A stretch of DNA of 64,000 bases from Prorocentrum cordatum (GCA_963575745.1 CAUYUJ010016358.1:209204-273203), one strand, 5' to 3'; shown: positions 10,009-23,202, counted from the stretch's first letter. Notes: a model not told the origin generated them from the letters alone. Program-made: numbers and translations.

Positions 10009-13000
10009 TCGGCCGACGGGGGAGGGCGGCTCCTTTGGCAATCTATGGCTTTTACCCGTGCAGAAACTCGCTCAGTTTCGCCTCGCCCGCACGCGTGACA
10101 CGAACCTGAGACGAATCCGATTTCCCGGTTTGGGCCGTTTCCGCTCACGCGTCCCAGCCGCCGATATTGGATGAGTTGCATGTCGCGACCGTTGTGAACC
10201 TCATTGTGGCCCAGGAGAAGGAGCTGCAGGGCACCAAGGGAAACCGTCGACTCTCTTCTTCCTAGGGCCATATCGAAAGATTGATATTAGGTGCCATGTC
10301 AATAAAGTCTTGTGGGCTGAGCACCTGGTGCACCAACGAGCTCTTCCGCCCCTTCAACTTTGTTGAGTCATATCGGTCCCGAGGGGGGCTGCAAAGACGA
10401 GTAATGTGCGGCAAACTGGAGGGGCAGGCGCTTCGAATGGCTTTCATGTTGTTATACTTTCTGTCCAGTACGCGAATCAAGGGTGAACAGTGTAGGTGTT
10501 TGAACTGATGCGAGCCGACCATAAGGTGGCTCTCACAAGCTCTCGATAGCTTGGCAGGACGATGGAGACCAGTCGTCACGACGGATCTCAACTCAGTCTT
10601 CACCGAGGGGAGTGAGGGAATGTTTTGACCTGTCGGTCATGGCGAAGATAAGAGACTCTCAGCGTTGTTGTTCAAACCTGTTCTTATCTGCACATAGTGA
10701 ATGCAATGAGAGATACAGGTATCGCCTTTGTGGAATCGAACGGAACGACGCGAACATTATATTAGATTCCGTTACCGTATGCCTTGTTGCCGTCAGCGAG
10801 TTGGCGCGCAATTCTCAAAACGAGCATGGGGATATTTCAGCCGCGCAGATGGGAGTGACAGCGGGATCATATGCCACTGGGGGCCGACGTTGGCTGGTCG
10901 AAGAACATCACCCCCATGACCAAGGACGGGGAACAAGAAAATCGTCGCCCATCTACTGCGAGTGCAAGGCGCCTTCGAAGGCACCGACGACCAGGGTTCA
11001 ATAAGGTGGTTCACGCCACAAACTTGGCTATCAGATGGCAGTGAAGGCGAATCAGCTGTTGGTTGAGGCCCCCAAGGCAGGCGCCAGGGCGACCTGCGCC
11101 ACTTCAGAACGCTACGCGGAAAGCCACTCGCACTACGCGAAAGATCTGATGCACTTTCTACTGGAAAGAAGAGCCGTTCGCGACACCTTGTTCTGGGCTT
11201 GCTTTCAGGATTACGACAGCCGGCAGCATTGCCTTATTGTTCGAAGTATTGCTATAAGAAGGCGACTTCGCAGTCACAAAGCACGACGTTGGCGACGCGT
11301 CGAGGAGGACTTAGCACGGGTTTCCGAGGGGGCCAGAGACCCAAATACATTCTTCTGAAATTCATCGCATGGCGAGGCTCGTTGCTTTCGCAGGGCGAGG
11401 ACCACGAAGACGCAGTTATCGACAACTACAGACCAGCGGCAGGGCCCGCGAATGGATCACGAGGGGGCGCGCGAGGTGGCGCTGCGGAGGAAGTGGGCAT
11501 CTTCGACGCAATGGCTCAGATGGTGCACGACCTGCCAGAACAGTTCAACACTTTGACAGCCGACGAGACCGAGGAGGACGCCCGCGCGTTAAAAAGTGCA
11601 GCGCGGAGACTGCGGTTGCGGAGAGCGATGTCGCAGGAGAGTTTCTGTGCAACGTTTTAAGAGTTCCATTGTTTCCCGCCTCGGTGAACAGGCGACGGCG
11701 GCAGCGCAGCCGGGATCTTGTATGCAACATAAACAGGCGAAGACGTCAGCTGCGCCCCCTATTTCACATCGCGGCGTCTGCTTCGTGGGGTTACAGAAAG
11801 TCGATAGTCGCCCTTCTCCTGGGCGCGCCCCGAGGCCTGCGAGATGGGGGGTGCAACCCGGAGGAGGGCGTCGACGGCGAGGGGCTCGTCATGCTCGCGC
11901 GCGCGCGATCGCAATGGCATATCGCAGGAGTCCCCCGGCGCGCGGCGCGCCAATCTGAGTCGAATATTGGATGTATGGGCGTCTTCCAAGCAGGCGGCGC
12001 AGGGCCGCGGCAATCGTTCAGCAGGCGTACTCATGGCCGAGGACAAGAATCAGTCAGTTCACATCAAGAGGCCCCATGGCGCAATGCGCGCCGTCTCCGG
12101 CATCGACCAGGGCAGTCTTCGCGACGAGGTAGGGGGACTTGTCGAGAAATTGTGAAGTTCAGAGTCTCGCCCTCGCGTCCCGCGGCACCTGGCGACGCGA
12201 CCAACGGCGCGCTTCTTCTCCAACATGGCTCGCCTTCCCGTTTATTTGTCGTGGTTTATCTTGGACAGTGGGCGCGGAATCTGCGAGCGTGGAAGACTTG
12301 GGGGCAGCGCAGTTTCCCTTGCCCAGGGCCCCAGAAATGCGCGCGCGTGGGCGACGCAGCGGACTACTTGGACGTAGAACGCAACGCGGGGTCGATCGCC
12401 ATCTCGGGCAAGTTCCAGGACTCAGTCATATCCCACCGCGCGGCTGAGGTAACAATGGCGCAGAATGCGACTGTGAGCGATCAGAAGGATCTGTCGCATC
12501 CTAGCGGGCAGAAATCCGCGCGCCGCGGGGCAAAGTTCTCGCGCGAGCGGTGTCTGGAGGGAAAAAGGACAGCTCGCGCCGGGCACTGGTGGCCACGAAT
12601 GATTCCAGGTTCGCTCTTTCCGAGATGGGGCGTCGACCGACGGCGGGGGGGGGGGCGCGGCGCGACATTTCTGGGCAGCGACGCATTATTCAGGCGGGGA
12701 CGCGGCGAACGCGCGCCGCCGCGGAGCTGATGTATTTCGCGCGAAGACAGGGCCAATGCGAGCGCGCGGCTGGCAGTCCACCCCAAGCTTTCTCGCGGCG
12801 CATGCTAAGACTCTGCTGATGCAACTTATCCCAGCAAAGAGAACCCGCTTCAATTCGCGCGATGTCCAGCCCCCAGGCCCCCCGAAGGCTCCACTGGCAG
12901 CCCCGCGCGACTAGGCGGGAGTTCGAAGGCCCAGATGGCTTCAGGAGCGCCGGAAGAAGGCCGCCGAGCCGCTCGGTTCCTCCGGTGGTTTTCGGGCGCC

Positions 13001-14640
13001 CGCGGGACGACGCGCATGCCGAAATCGACGCGTGCGCGAGCGAGGGCGCGAGTCCGAATGCATGGCGCGAGCAGTTGCATGGCGACGTCAACGCAGTCGA
13101 GCCATTCGACGACGGTGCTAGGCCGCTACAGACGCGCGGCTTGGAGGGGATCTCATTCGGGGGGCGGGGGGAGTTCGCGCCGCGGGGCGCGGGGCGAACC
13201 GGGGCGCGCCACTTCCTGGGCGCCGCGCAGCTGGAGCACAGACAAGAGGAGCTCGAGAAAGGGGCGCCCTTCAAGCGCGCGGCCCTCGAGGGCAGCGGGG
13301 AAGCGCGCGCGGGCGGGCATCCTTCGCGCGCGCTTCGGCCGCGCGCTATTCGATGGCAATGGGGGGCGCGCGCGGAACGCATCTCCTAGGGGGAATGCGT
13401 CGCGCATCCAGTCCGCGTGCACTATGCGGCCCCGGGTGATCCACCGTGGGCTGCGCTGAGCGCCGCGCGCGTCGAATCTTTCATCGAGGCATGCGTCGCG
13501 CAGATCGAGGGCGAGCGAACAGACGGAGCAGTCATTCTGCCAAAGGGCTTCGACTGCCTGGCACGCGAGTGCGCCGGGGTCGGAGACGGCGATCGCCGTG
13601 GGCATCTTCTCACCGGGCATGCGCGGCCGCGCTCGCGCCCGCATGTGTTTGTTTTCCGTCTGCCAGGCTTCCAGGAGGCAATCAATCGAGCACTATGTAC
13701 TGCGCATGCCTAGCGCCCTCATCGACGAGGGCAACCCTGGCGCGAAGCTCCTGCGCCAGTTGGGGAGGGGGGGGGGGGCGGTCGAATCGGGGCGCTGGGG
13801 CCCTGGCAGGTTTTGCAGTCCATGGGCCCAGTGGCGAAGAAAAGAAAGCGGAGGGCGAATCGGGCCCCCCCGCATTCGGGCCACCAGCATTGCAGGGTGC
13901 TGCCGATCATCCGAGCGGTTCCAGCGGCTTGCTCGACCAGCAGGGTTTTTCAGCAGGAGACAGTTCGGCATCTACAACAGGTGCCAGACAGGCAGTTTCC
14001 CGCGGCGCAGAGGAACTATAGGCCAACGGCCAGCATCGAAGAGCGCAATATGTCGGACATTCAGGGCGGGCGCTGGGCTATAACATGTTGACCCAAGACC
14101 GCGAACCTAAGGCCGCCAACCTTCCCGAGGGACAAAGAGCAGGTGCGGGGCACTCTTGCGGACGTGGGCGCCATGGCAGAGGACAAGGGCACCGCTCGCG
14201 AGATCCGCACCCCACCTTGTAGGAGGGCTGGGGCAGTGTAGCAGGTCATACATGGATTGTTTCGGGTCCTCATGTTTTAAACAGCAAGCCTGGTCGTGCA
14301 CCCCGTGGAGCGTTTTGTTAAGACCGCGAAATAGACTTGCGCGCGGTGGCGAGACTGTGCGTGGCCCAGCCGGGTTCGCTGGCGGTGGGAGTGGCCTTTT
14401 GCGCCCCCGCTGCCCAGGGGCGGGCTGGGCAGCGCGCCGTTGCATCGCCTTGCGCCCCGCCCCGCGCGGGGCAAATCAGCGAAGCGTCGGTTGCCATTCC
14501 GCCGTCCCCGAGGCCCCCCCTGAGCAGCGCTGCGTAACGTTTTCGGTTTGTTTCGGGAGCGTGAGCGCCCCTAATCGACGAGATCGGACGACGAGAGCCG
14601 AGGCCCAGAGCACGCGGCAAGTGGTTTCAGACACGTGGAG
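10009..14640. other. GC-rich region without a recognisable gene
   Basis: 10077-10130 repeats 1561-1616. Beyond that, 10160-11660 is unique sequence and 11650-14550 is very rich in GCGCGC. Open frames of up to 453 codons (11369-12730 +) and others of 100-230 codons on both strands exist, but they overlap in all frames, have Arg/Ala-rich composition expected from GC content, and show no domain. 11035-11358 (+) has the least biased composition and might be a decayed exon. I assign no function. Confidence 0.5.
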
Positions 14641-15180
14641 CTCAAACGGGCAAGACAAACATACCAACTCCTCTTCCTTTTCTGGCCCCCCCTTCTGCTC
14701 GAATACCGTTGGCGCATGCGTTGCTGGAGGTGCCAGCGTTGTGCTCCTGTCACGCACCCCCATCCAGCCCCCCTCTCCCTTCGCGTCCACCCCTTCCCCC
14801 CTCCGTCTGTCCTGCTATTGTCCCCCTCCTTCCCTCCTTCCCTCTTCGCCGACCTCTGCTGAGCAGCTGCCGTTGGTGTTGCGTCTCCTCATCTTCGCCA
14901 TTTTCACCACCGGTTCCGATGCTTGCATGCCTTCTCTTACCCCTCTTCTCTGTTAGTGCTAAGCCGTCTGAATTCTTTACGCTTCGCGTATCCCCGCCAG
15001 CCCATCTCGCAGCAGCAGCTCTCGCGAAACATGTCGACAGTTGTGTTTTTCAGGCGTGTGTCCGCTGGGCTCCGTATATCTCCCCTGCCCCTCCTTTCTC
15101 CCGCCTCCTTGTGAATCTTCCTTGTGGGGGGAGCGGGGGAAGGACGAGGCGGAGGAGGGGGGAGAGAAAACGCTCCTCGT
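14641..15180. other. C/T-rich low-complexity sequence
   Basis: Pyrimidine-rich tracts (about 14750-14850 and 14930-15110) between GC-rich sequence and the first large minisatellite. No gene seen. Confidence 0.55.
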
Positions 15181-15900
15181 GATTTGAGTCGTTTGGGGTT
15201 TCTCGTCCTGGTGTGCGTCGTTCGGGCCCTTCTTCCTGGTGTGAGTCGTTCGGGCTCTTTGTGGTGTGAGTCGTTCGGGCTCTTCGTCCGGGTGTGAGTC
15301 GTTCGGGCCCCTCGTGGTGTGAGTTGTTCGGGCCCCTCATCCTGGTGTGAGTCGTTCGGGCCCCTCCTCCTGGTGTGACTCGTTCGGGCTCCTCGTGGTG
15401 TGAGTCGTTCGGGGCGCGCGTCGTGGTGTGAGTCGTTCGGGCTCCTCGTGGTGTGAGTCGTTCGGGCGCCTCGTCCTGGTGTGAGTCGTTCGGGCCCCTC
15501 CTTGTGGTGTGAGTCGTTCGGGCTCCTTCGTGGTGTGAGTCGTTCGGGCCCCTCGTCCTGGTGTGAGTCGTTCGGGCTCCTCGTGGGGCCTCTTGGGGGC
15601 CTCTGGGAGCCTCTTGGGGGCCTCTTGGGGGCCTCTTGGGGGCCTCTTGGGGGCGTATTGGGGGCCTCGTGGGGCCCTTGGGGGCCTCTTGGGGGCCTCT
15701 TGGGGGCCTCGTGGGGCCTCTTGGGGGCCTCTTGGGGGCCTCTTGGAGGCCTCTTGGGAGCCTCCTGGGGGCCTTTTGGGGCCATCTTGGGGCTTCTTGC
15801 GACCTCCTCAGAAGCGCAAATGAGCGCTGCCCCCTGAGAAGGACAAAATGAGCCCAAAACCTTCGTAAAATCAATGATTCTGCTAGGAGGGAAGATAAGC
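15180..15900. repeat. composite minisatellite, copy 1, with tail
   Basis: An array of GTGTGAGTCGTTCGGGC units (15185-15590) passes into an array of GGGGCCTCTTGG units (15590-15790). It ends in a tail with TGAGAAGGACAAAATGAGCC and GTAAAATCAATGATT (about 15800-15890). The same order array-array-tail recurs at 24060-25054 joined to 52629-52810. Confidence 0.85.
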
Positions 15901-16380
15901 GCGGCCCCCTTCAGAAGGCCAAAATGGGCCCAACACCGTAGTAAAATCATCGGTTTTTGCTTCGAAGACGAGCTGAGGCACCAAACCCCCCCCTCCCCCG
16001 GGGCCAGAATCCTCGTGAGGGTAGTCGTTTTTTGGCCCTCCCAGGAGTCGAAAAAGGCACCCTTGACACCACTCGGAACTCCCTCTCCAGGTCCAGGGGA
16101 GGGGGTAGGGGGAGGGGTAAACCCCTACCCGAAGGGGAAGAAGGGTTGAGGACAGAGGGGGCTCGCTAAACCACTCACGCCCTAAGGGCTGGTGGGATTT
16201 TAGCTCTCCCAGAGATAGACAAAGGACCCTCTGACGATCCGCGGAAGGCCCCTTCCAGGTCCAGGGGGAGGGGGCAGGGGGAGGGGTCAACCCCTCGCCG
16301 AAGGGGAAGAAGGGAGGTTGAGAACAGAGCGGGCCCCCTAAACCACTCACGCTCAAAGGGCTGGTGGGATTTCGTTTTTC
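15900..16380. repeat. tandem duplication of about 170 bp
   Basis: Two diverged copies. Each has a CCAGGGGGAGGGGG-type start, an ACCCC..CCGAAGGGGAAGAAGG core (about 16090-16146 and 16260-16315) and an AAACCACTCACGC...GGGCTGGTGGGATTT end (about 16168-16200 and 16340-16372). Confidence 0.75.
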
Positions 16381-17534
16381 GGGGTTTCAGTGCGCACTTG
16401 TCCGGTGGAGCTCCAGTGTCACAGAAGATGCCTCTGTGGCTGCCTCGTCGTCGAGACGCTTCGAATGCTGTGTAGTTTCCTCGTAGCCTCCTTTCCATGC
16501 CTCTGTAGCTTCCACGCGCTCCTGCGTCGCCGAGTTTCTTCTTGCAGCGTCCTTGTCGTGTCGCGGGGTGCGTTTGCGTCACTTCGGTGTTGCTGCGCCT
16601 TGAGACGTGTCTCTGCAGCTTCTCCGTCTCATCGGGGACTCCAGCGTCACCGAATTGGTTCCCGTATTGCGCTTGTCGTTCCAGGTCGTGCGCACGCGCG
16701 CAGAATGTTTCTCTGCTGCGTCCTTGTCGCATCAGGATCTCCAGCGTCGCAGAATGTATCCTTGTAGCGCCTCTTCTTCCAGGGCGGCGTGGTCCCGAGT
16801 CGCCGCGGACGACTCGCCGGGGACGGTTCCATTCGATTCCACGGACGATCGTGCGCATGTAGTTTGCCACGCGCCTGCGCGCGCGCGGAGAGGGCCTGGG
16901 CGCCCTGCCGCCTGCGGGCGACCGCGCGGGTTAGCCCCCGTTGAAGCCCAAAAAAGGCATTTCCACACGCCGGGTAAAGCCTAGAAGGGCTTTCGTCTGC
17001 CTGATCCTTGCCCCCCGCTTTCCTCCTTCTTCTTTCATCGAAGTCAGAACCCCCGCCCCCTATGACGTCCTCCGCTGGCCTGGGTGGTCTACTCAGGTCG
17101 CGGGGGGGGATAGGGGGGGGGTCGTTGCCACGGCTGGTGCCTCGTTTTCATGACGGGGAGGGGGGGGTGCACCGTTCCCTCGGATGGGCACATCCCCCCC
17201 TCCAAGGGCCTCCGAGCCCTCCCTCTCCGTCCTTTTCTTCTCCCTTATCCTTCCCTCCCTCGCGGTTTTCGAAGCCTTTGGCGCCTCCGCCCACCACCCT
17301 TGGGAGTATCCTAATGGCCTCCGGCCCACCCCGCCACCGTGCCGTGCCGGCGGATAAGAGGCGCATGGAGTAGACGAGATGGTTAAAGGGGGAGCCAGTG
17401 GCTTCAATCGGGCGTTGTGGAGCGCGCGCGCGCAGTTGGGTTCTGCAGGGTGTCCCTGGGGGTTGTCTTTTTGTCAGTGTATACAAAGGGGGAAATGTTG
17501 TCGAATTTGGGACGTATGGTTCTTTCTTTTTGCA
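16381..17534. other. unique GC-rich sequence with weak ~50-bp quasi-repeats
   Basis: Imperfect repetition of CTCCAGCGTC.CAGAATG motifs at about 16410-16760, then pyrimidine-rich sequence. No convincing coding frame. Confidence 0.45.
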
Positions 17535-19965
17535 TGCGTCTGGGCCCCGAACGGCTCACGCGAGGACGAGGGGCCCGAACGACTCACACCGCGAGGAGCC
17601 CGAACGACTCACGCACAAGGAGGGGCCCGAACGACTCACACCAGGACGAGGGGCCCGAACGACTCACACCACGAGGAGCCCGAACGACTCACACACAAGG
17701 AGGAACCCGAACGACTCACCCCAGGACGAGGGCCCCGAACGACTCACACCACGAGGAGCCCGAACGCCTCACACACAAGGAGGGGCCCGAACGAATCACA
17801 CCAGGACGAGGGGCCCGAACGACTCACACCACGAGGAGCCCGAACGACTCACACAAGGAGGGGCCCGAACGAATCACACCAGGACGAGGGGCCCGAACGA
17901 CTCACACGTCGAGGAACCCGAAAGAGTCACACACAAGGAGGGGCCCGAACGACGCACACCAGGACGAGGGACCCGAACGACTCACACCACGAGGAGCCCG
18001 AACGACACACACACAAGGAGGAGCCCGAACGACTCGCACGAGGACGAGGGGCCCGACCGACTCACACCACGAGGAGCCCGAACGACTCACACTCAAGGAA
18101 GAACCCGAACGACTCACACCAGGACGAGGGGCCCGAACGACTCACCCAACGGGGAGCCCGAACGATTCACACACAAGGAAGGGCCCGAACGACTCACACC
18201 AGGACGAGGGACCCGAACGACTCACACCACGAGGAGCCCGAACGACTCACACACAAGGAGGGGCCCGACGAATCGCAACAGGACGTGAGGCCCGAACGAC
18301 TCACACGTCGAGGAACCCGAAAGAGTCACACACAAGGAGGGGCCCGAACGACGCACGCCAGGACGAGGGGCCCGAACGATTCGAACGACTCACACCAGGA
18401 CGGAGCCCGAACGACTCACACCACGAGGAGCCCGAACGACTCACAAGGAAGGGGGGCCCGAACGACTCACACCAGGACGAGGGGTGACTCACGACTCACA
18501 CGAGGAGCCCGAACGACTCACACACAAGGAGGGGCTCGAACGGCTCGCACCAGGACGAGGGCCCGAACGACTCACGCCACGAGGAGCCCGAACGACTCAC
18601 ACACAAGGAGGAGCCCGAACGTCTCACACGAGGACGAGGGGCCCGAACGACTCGCACCACGAGGAGCCCGAACGACTCACACTCAAGGAAGAACCCGAAC
18701 GACTCACACCAGGACGAGGGGCCCGAACGACTCACCCCACGGGGAGCCCGAACGACTCACACTCAAGGAAGGGCCCGAACGACTCACACCAGGACAAGGG
18801 ACCCTAACGAATCACACCACGAGGAGCCCGAACGACTCACACACAAGGAGGGGCCCGAACGAATCACAACAGGACGAGAGGCCCGAACGACTCACATCAC
18901 GAGGAGCTCGAACGACTCACCCGCAAGAAGGGGCCCGAACGACCCACACCAGGACGAGGGGCCCGAACGACTCACACCACGAGGAGCCCGAACCACTCAC
19001 ACACAAGGAGGGACCCGAACGACTCACACCAGGACGGGGGGGCCGAACGACTCACACCAGGACGAGGGGCCCGAGCGACTCACACCACGAGGGGCCCGAA
19101 CGACTCACACACAAGGGGGGGTTCGAACGACTCACACCAGGACGAGAGGCCCGAACGACTCGCGCCACGAGGAGCCCGAACGACACACACAACGAGGGGA
19201 CTTCTGGGTGTCTTCTGTGGTTCTCGTGAGTTTTCTGTGAGTCGTTCGGGTGGTTTTCTGCGAGTCGTTTGGGCCGCTCGTTTCCTGGGTTTTTTTGTGA
19301 GTCGTTCGAGCCGTTCGCTCGTTTGCGCATGCTTCTGGGGGTTTTCTGTGAGTCGTTCGGGCCGCTCGTCCTGGTGTGAGTCGTTCGGGTCCCTCCTTGT
19401 GTGTAAGTCGTTCGGGCTCCCCGTGGTGTGAGTCGTTCGGGCTCCTCGTGGTGTGAGTCGTTCGGGCCCCTCGTCCTGATGTGAGTCGTTCGGGCCCCTC
19501 CTTGTGTGTGAGTCGTTCGGGCTCCTCGTGGTGTGAGTCGTTCGGGCCCGTCGTCCTGGTGTGAGTCGTTCGGCCCCCTCCTTGTGTGTGAGTCGTTCGG
19601 GCCCCTCGTGGCGTGAGTCGTTCGGGCCTCTCGTCCTGGTGTGATTTTTTCGGGCCCCTCCTTGTGTGGGTCGTTCGGGCTCCTCGTGGTGTGAGTCGTT
19701 CGGGCCCCTCGTCCTGGTGTGAGTCGTTCGGGCCCCTCCGTGTGTGTGAGTCGTTCGGGCTCCTCGTGGTGTGAGTCGTTCGGGCCCCTCGTCCTGGTGT
19801 GAGTCGTTCGGGCCCCTGCTCGTGTGTGAGTCGTTCGGGTTCCACGTGGTGTGAGTCGTTCGAGCCCCTCGTCCTGGTGTGAGTCGTTCGGGCCCCTTCT
19901 TGTGCGTGAGTCGTTCGGGGTCCTCGTGGTGTGTGTCGTTCGGGCCCCTCGTCCTGGTATCTCGC
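17535..19965. repeat. palindromic higher-order minisatellite array
   Basis: 17535-19195 is built from about 80-bp higher-order units made of three subunits of 28, 25 and 27 bp. Each starts CCCGAACGACTCACAC, and they end CAGGACGAGGGG, CACGAGGAG and ACAAGGAGGGG. After a short junction (19196-19235) the same family runs in the opposite orientation (GTGTGAGTCGTTCGGGC) to 19965. The 80-bp period is not a multiple of three and the unit lacks stops, so all three frames stay open for hundreds of codons. These frames are artefacts. Confidence 0.9.
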
Positions 19966-20190
19966 CTTCGCTGGTTCCTCCGGTCTCGCCTTTGCTGGTG
20001 CCTAGTTCTCCTGGTTTTTTCTGGTTTCCTATCGGGTTTACTGATCGTGCTGGCTCTGGGGATTTCACTATTGCTGGTTCCTGGGAGTCGTGACAAGGGG
20101 CTCGGGTTCACAAGGGAGTGTGACGAAGGCTAGGGTCCACAAGGGTTTTACCATCAGAGGGTCGAAGGGGTTACGATTCCCTAGCGATTT

Positions 20191-20241
20191 TCCGTAGCCA
20201 TTGTGGCCCAAGGCAAGTTGGCCCAAGCCATATTTGGCTTA
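20191..20241 (+). other. relic spliced-leader sequences, tandem
   Basis: TCCGTAGCCATTGTGGCC (20191-20208) continuing CAAG matches the 22-nt DinoSL with two mismatches. It is followed at once by GCAAGTTGGCCCAAG (20213-20227) and CCATATTTGGCTTA (20228-20241), which look like truncated and diverged further copies. Tandem leader relics upstream of a gene are the known footprint of repeated mRNA retroposition in dinoflagellates. The first ATG of the downstream gene is 88 bp beyond. Confidence 0.75.
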
Positions 20242-20328
20242 CTGTTAGCTCCGCGTACCATTTGTGCAGTGAGCTTAGCTTTGACTCACGCTCTTCTTTC
20301 CAACATCTGAGGGCGTGCGACAGAGTTT

Positions 20329-23118
20329 ATGGAGATGCCAGTCGTGGACTTACGTGAGGTTCACGCGCCCTTGCCTCGAGCGGTGCGAGACTTGCAGGGG
20401 GCGATGATGGAAACGATGCCTGCGGCTGGAGACGGCGCGTGCGCCATTCATTCTGTGTGGGGCGAGTGGGAGTGGGGTGAGCTGGTCAAGCGCGACGCTC
20501 GCTCGTTTCTCCGCGAAGCATTCGGTCCCACCGTTGACATCTTCAAATCGAGGCTGTCGTCCGAGGAGCTGCTGGGCGACATGGAATGGGCACTCTGGGA
20601 TTTGATCCAACCCTTTGCGAAGCAGTCGGACCCCTTCGGTGCTCCGCTGCACGCGGGAGATAACGAAGGTCAGCACGTGTGGCACTGCCTTCTGGAATCC
20701 TATTTCGACATTGCTCAGCGCTGCGTTGAGGCATGTCGGGAAGAACTGCAAAAGTTTGAATTGCACAGGGAGCGTGAAACAAGGATAATGCAAGAGTTTG
20801 GTTCTCTCTGCGTCGAAGATTTTCAGGATGTCTTCATAATGCTTTTGATGCGATCCCTGGGGTTGTTGGATAAGTACACGGCAGAAGCATCTGATGAGTT
20901 CTCCGGAGGGCGCCGCCTGAGCAAGTGCGAGGCGCTGTTCGCGGGAACCGCTGGCGCTCGAGAGTGGCACAGAAGTGTCGTTGAAGACGCATGTCTCCAG
21001 AACTCATTCGATTTGTTTTTCAGTAAGATTCACGACGTGGCTGACGGCCTCGATTTCGACGGCGGCGTCGATCTGGAACCTGCAACGGCTTTCGCAGAGT
21101 CTGTGGACAAGGCCAGGGAGTGCAACTACCAATCTGCCGGGCTGCCCGCAAATTTCTTCAACGCTGTCTATCCTGCCTATCTGGAAGCCATGACTACGTG
21201 CGCATATTATTATTATTTCAGTGACATCGAACTGCTTGCGCTGGCGCGTTGCAAGAGGCAGAATGTCGTCATTTTCGTGCACTGCTCTGCGACGCACGAG
21301 TTGACACACGCGCGTTCGCACGTCGGAGACCCGAGCCTTCCGGTGGTCGCCACGTCCCTGCGAGATGACGGCGGACAGGGTGCTGTCCGAACACACTTCG
21401 AGCGGCTGCGGGTTCGCCCGCAGGAGCATTTGCCTGGGCGGGGGAGAAGCCCGGAAGGCGATCGCTCCACTGAAGATGATGGGCACAGAGAGGCGAAGCG
21501 CCCGAAAACCCAGAGTGAAAGAGCCCCGGCACGTCCCCCTGCCGAAGAGAGAAGCCGCGGAGACGGGAACGATGGAGCGGTGGGGCTGCCGCCGCCGCCG
21601 CCTGGGGCGCGCGCTGGGCGGCGCGCGACCGGCGGAAAGTCTGGATTGCATCTGGGGGAGGATTTCGAAATGCATAGTGGATGCGACGCCGGTTGCGACG
21701 ACCACGTCAATGCGGCGGAGAGCCAGGGCGCAGCCTCGGGAATGCCGGCTGTCGCCGCGACTGAAGGAGGCCAGTGCGTCACGGACGTGCTCGATTTCTT
21801 GGGGTTTCAGTGCCCAGGCCATGCAGGAACGCCAGCTGTCGAGGCAACTGACAGAGACAAAGGCATCGCTTCGGGGTCAAGCGAAGGCGCCGGCGAGGAA
21901 TCTGAAAGCGAAGGGGGCGACGGCGTGGAGGAGCCATATTTTGCAGTTGGCACCAACGCGGAGCAGGTCCGTGGAGCGCCCGTGGAAATGGGCGCGATTG
22001 ATGGCCGCTGCCGAGAACTCCGCAAACTCATGCGAGAACGGCCCACGCTGCCGCTGACAGCGGACGGCGCAGTCTTGACAGCTCCCGATATGGAAACTGG
22101 AGTGAAGTTGCCTTTGTACTCGTGTCCTTTCCAGAACAACCAGAGTGGGCCTTGCCGTTTCCACGCGAGTGACCGGGCAGCCTTCTTGCACCATATTGCC
22201 GGGGGCGCCAGGGATCGCACGCATGCCAGCGTGATAAGTAAGATCTGCAACAATGATATTCGCTGGATGACGAACTTGGACTACGTATACGGGGCCATGG
22301 CCGTTGCCGAGCGGGAGCGGTGGCCAATGTTGGGGCTGTCGACAACTCGGCGATCCCTGAACCTGCTCGCGCTTCGTCACAACGACGAGACGACGAGATG
22401 TCTGGCCTGTTTCATACGCGGTCAGCTTCGCACGACGTGCGCGGGGTACCCGCCAGTTGACCTGGAGTCGAGTTCCATCTCCCTCGCGTCTGGCAACGTC
22501 GAGATAAAATATTGGAAAGAGGCGGCTTTCCAGGACGTTGAAAAGAACTTCCCTGGAACCCTGCTCAACAACTGCGGGTTCGATCTATGGCAGAAGCGGT
22601 GCGTGGATGGGGACCTCGCGTCAAGCAAGGCGTACCCGTGGAGAGGACAACAGGTGTTAAGTGAACCGTTGAGCACCTGTGTTGGAAACCAGGAGCGCCA
22701 CGTGTCGCGGTGGGCCGTCCAGTTCAGCCTCGAAGGCAGATCAGGGAAGTTATTCGGGTGCACTGAGGACGTCCGCTGTTTCGCGTGCCCCGACAGACAT
22801 TCGGAGGATTGGGAGGCGCCGCCGTTTTGCAGGAAACTCTGCCCGCAGTGCGAGGTGCCAGTTTGCCGCGACTGCACGGGGAAATTAAGGGATCACGAGG
22901 CGGCATCCTCGTTCCTCGACGGCGGGACCATCCCTATGAGCATAGCGAACGACCATTACTACGGCCACGTGAGTCGATACATTGTGGAGAACGACGTCAC
23001 GTGGCTGGAGTGCGCGGCGTGCTGCACCGTGTGGAGTACGATGTTGGTCTATTACCTGGAGGCCCCGCGCGGCAACCTGATCGACGTCCCGCTCGGCAAG
23101 CCGGAAGCCAGGACGCAG
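20329..23118 (+). CDS. Helitron-like gene exon 1: OTU-like protease and Cys-rich region
   Basis: ATG 20329, 930 codons, uninterrupted. OTU-like features: AAGDGACAIHSVWG with catalytic Asp35 and Cys38, and the C-terminal box GQGAVRTHFERL with the candidate catalytic His356. A region between holds DIELLALARCKRQNVVIFVH, resembling the OTU core strand. OTU enzymes remove ubiquitin; in Helentrons the role is unknown. Residues about 360-560 are low-complexity linker. Residues about 800-870 are Cys-rich (FGCTEDVRCFACP...FCRKLCPQCEVPVCRDC) and probably bind zinc. The donor is CAG|GTGAAG at 23119. The frame stays open past it to 23559, but only through repeat sequence. Confidence 0.75.
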
Positions 23119-23202
23119 GTGAAGGTCGGGCCCCCGGAGACCAGGACAAAAATAAACCAGGACACGGAAAACCAAGCAATCGACATCTTTTCCTGCAGTG
23201 TC

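Noticed and set aside
9522-10271. A Cys-rich minus-strand protein with Asp-Gly-Cys-Pro repeats, at first resembling a metallothionein
   Set aside because: Explained completely by the 12-bp minisatellite; all other frames are equally open.
11369-12730. A 453-codon frame in the GCGCGC-rich region as a gene
   Set aside because: Composition alone explains it, several frames on both strands are open across the same bases, and no motif could be recognised.
17379-19229. A 616-codon + strand frame and two other frames of 296-356 codons
   Set aside because: They are translations of the 80-bp minisatellite in every phase; no sequence outside the repeat supports them.
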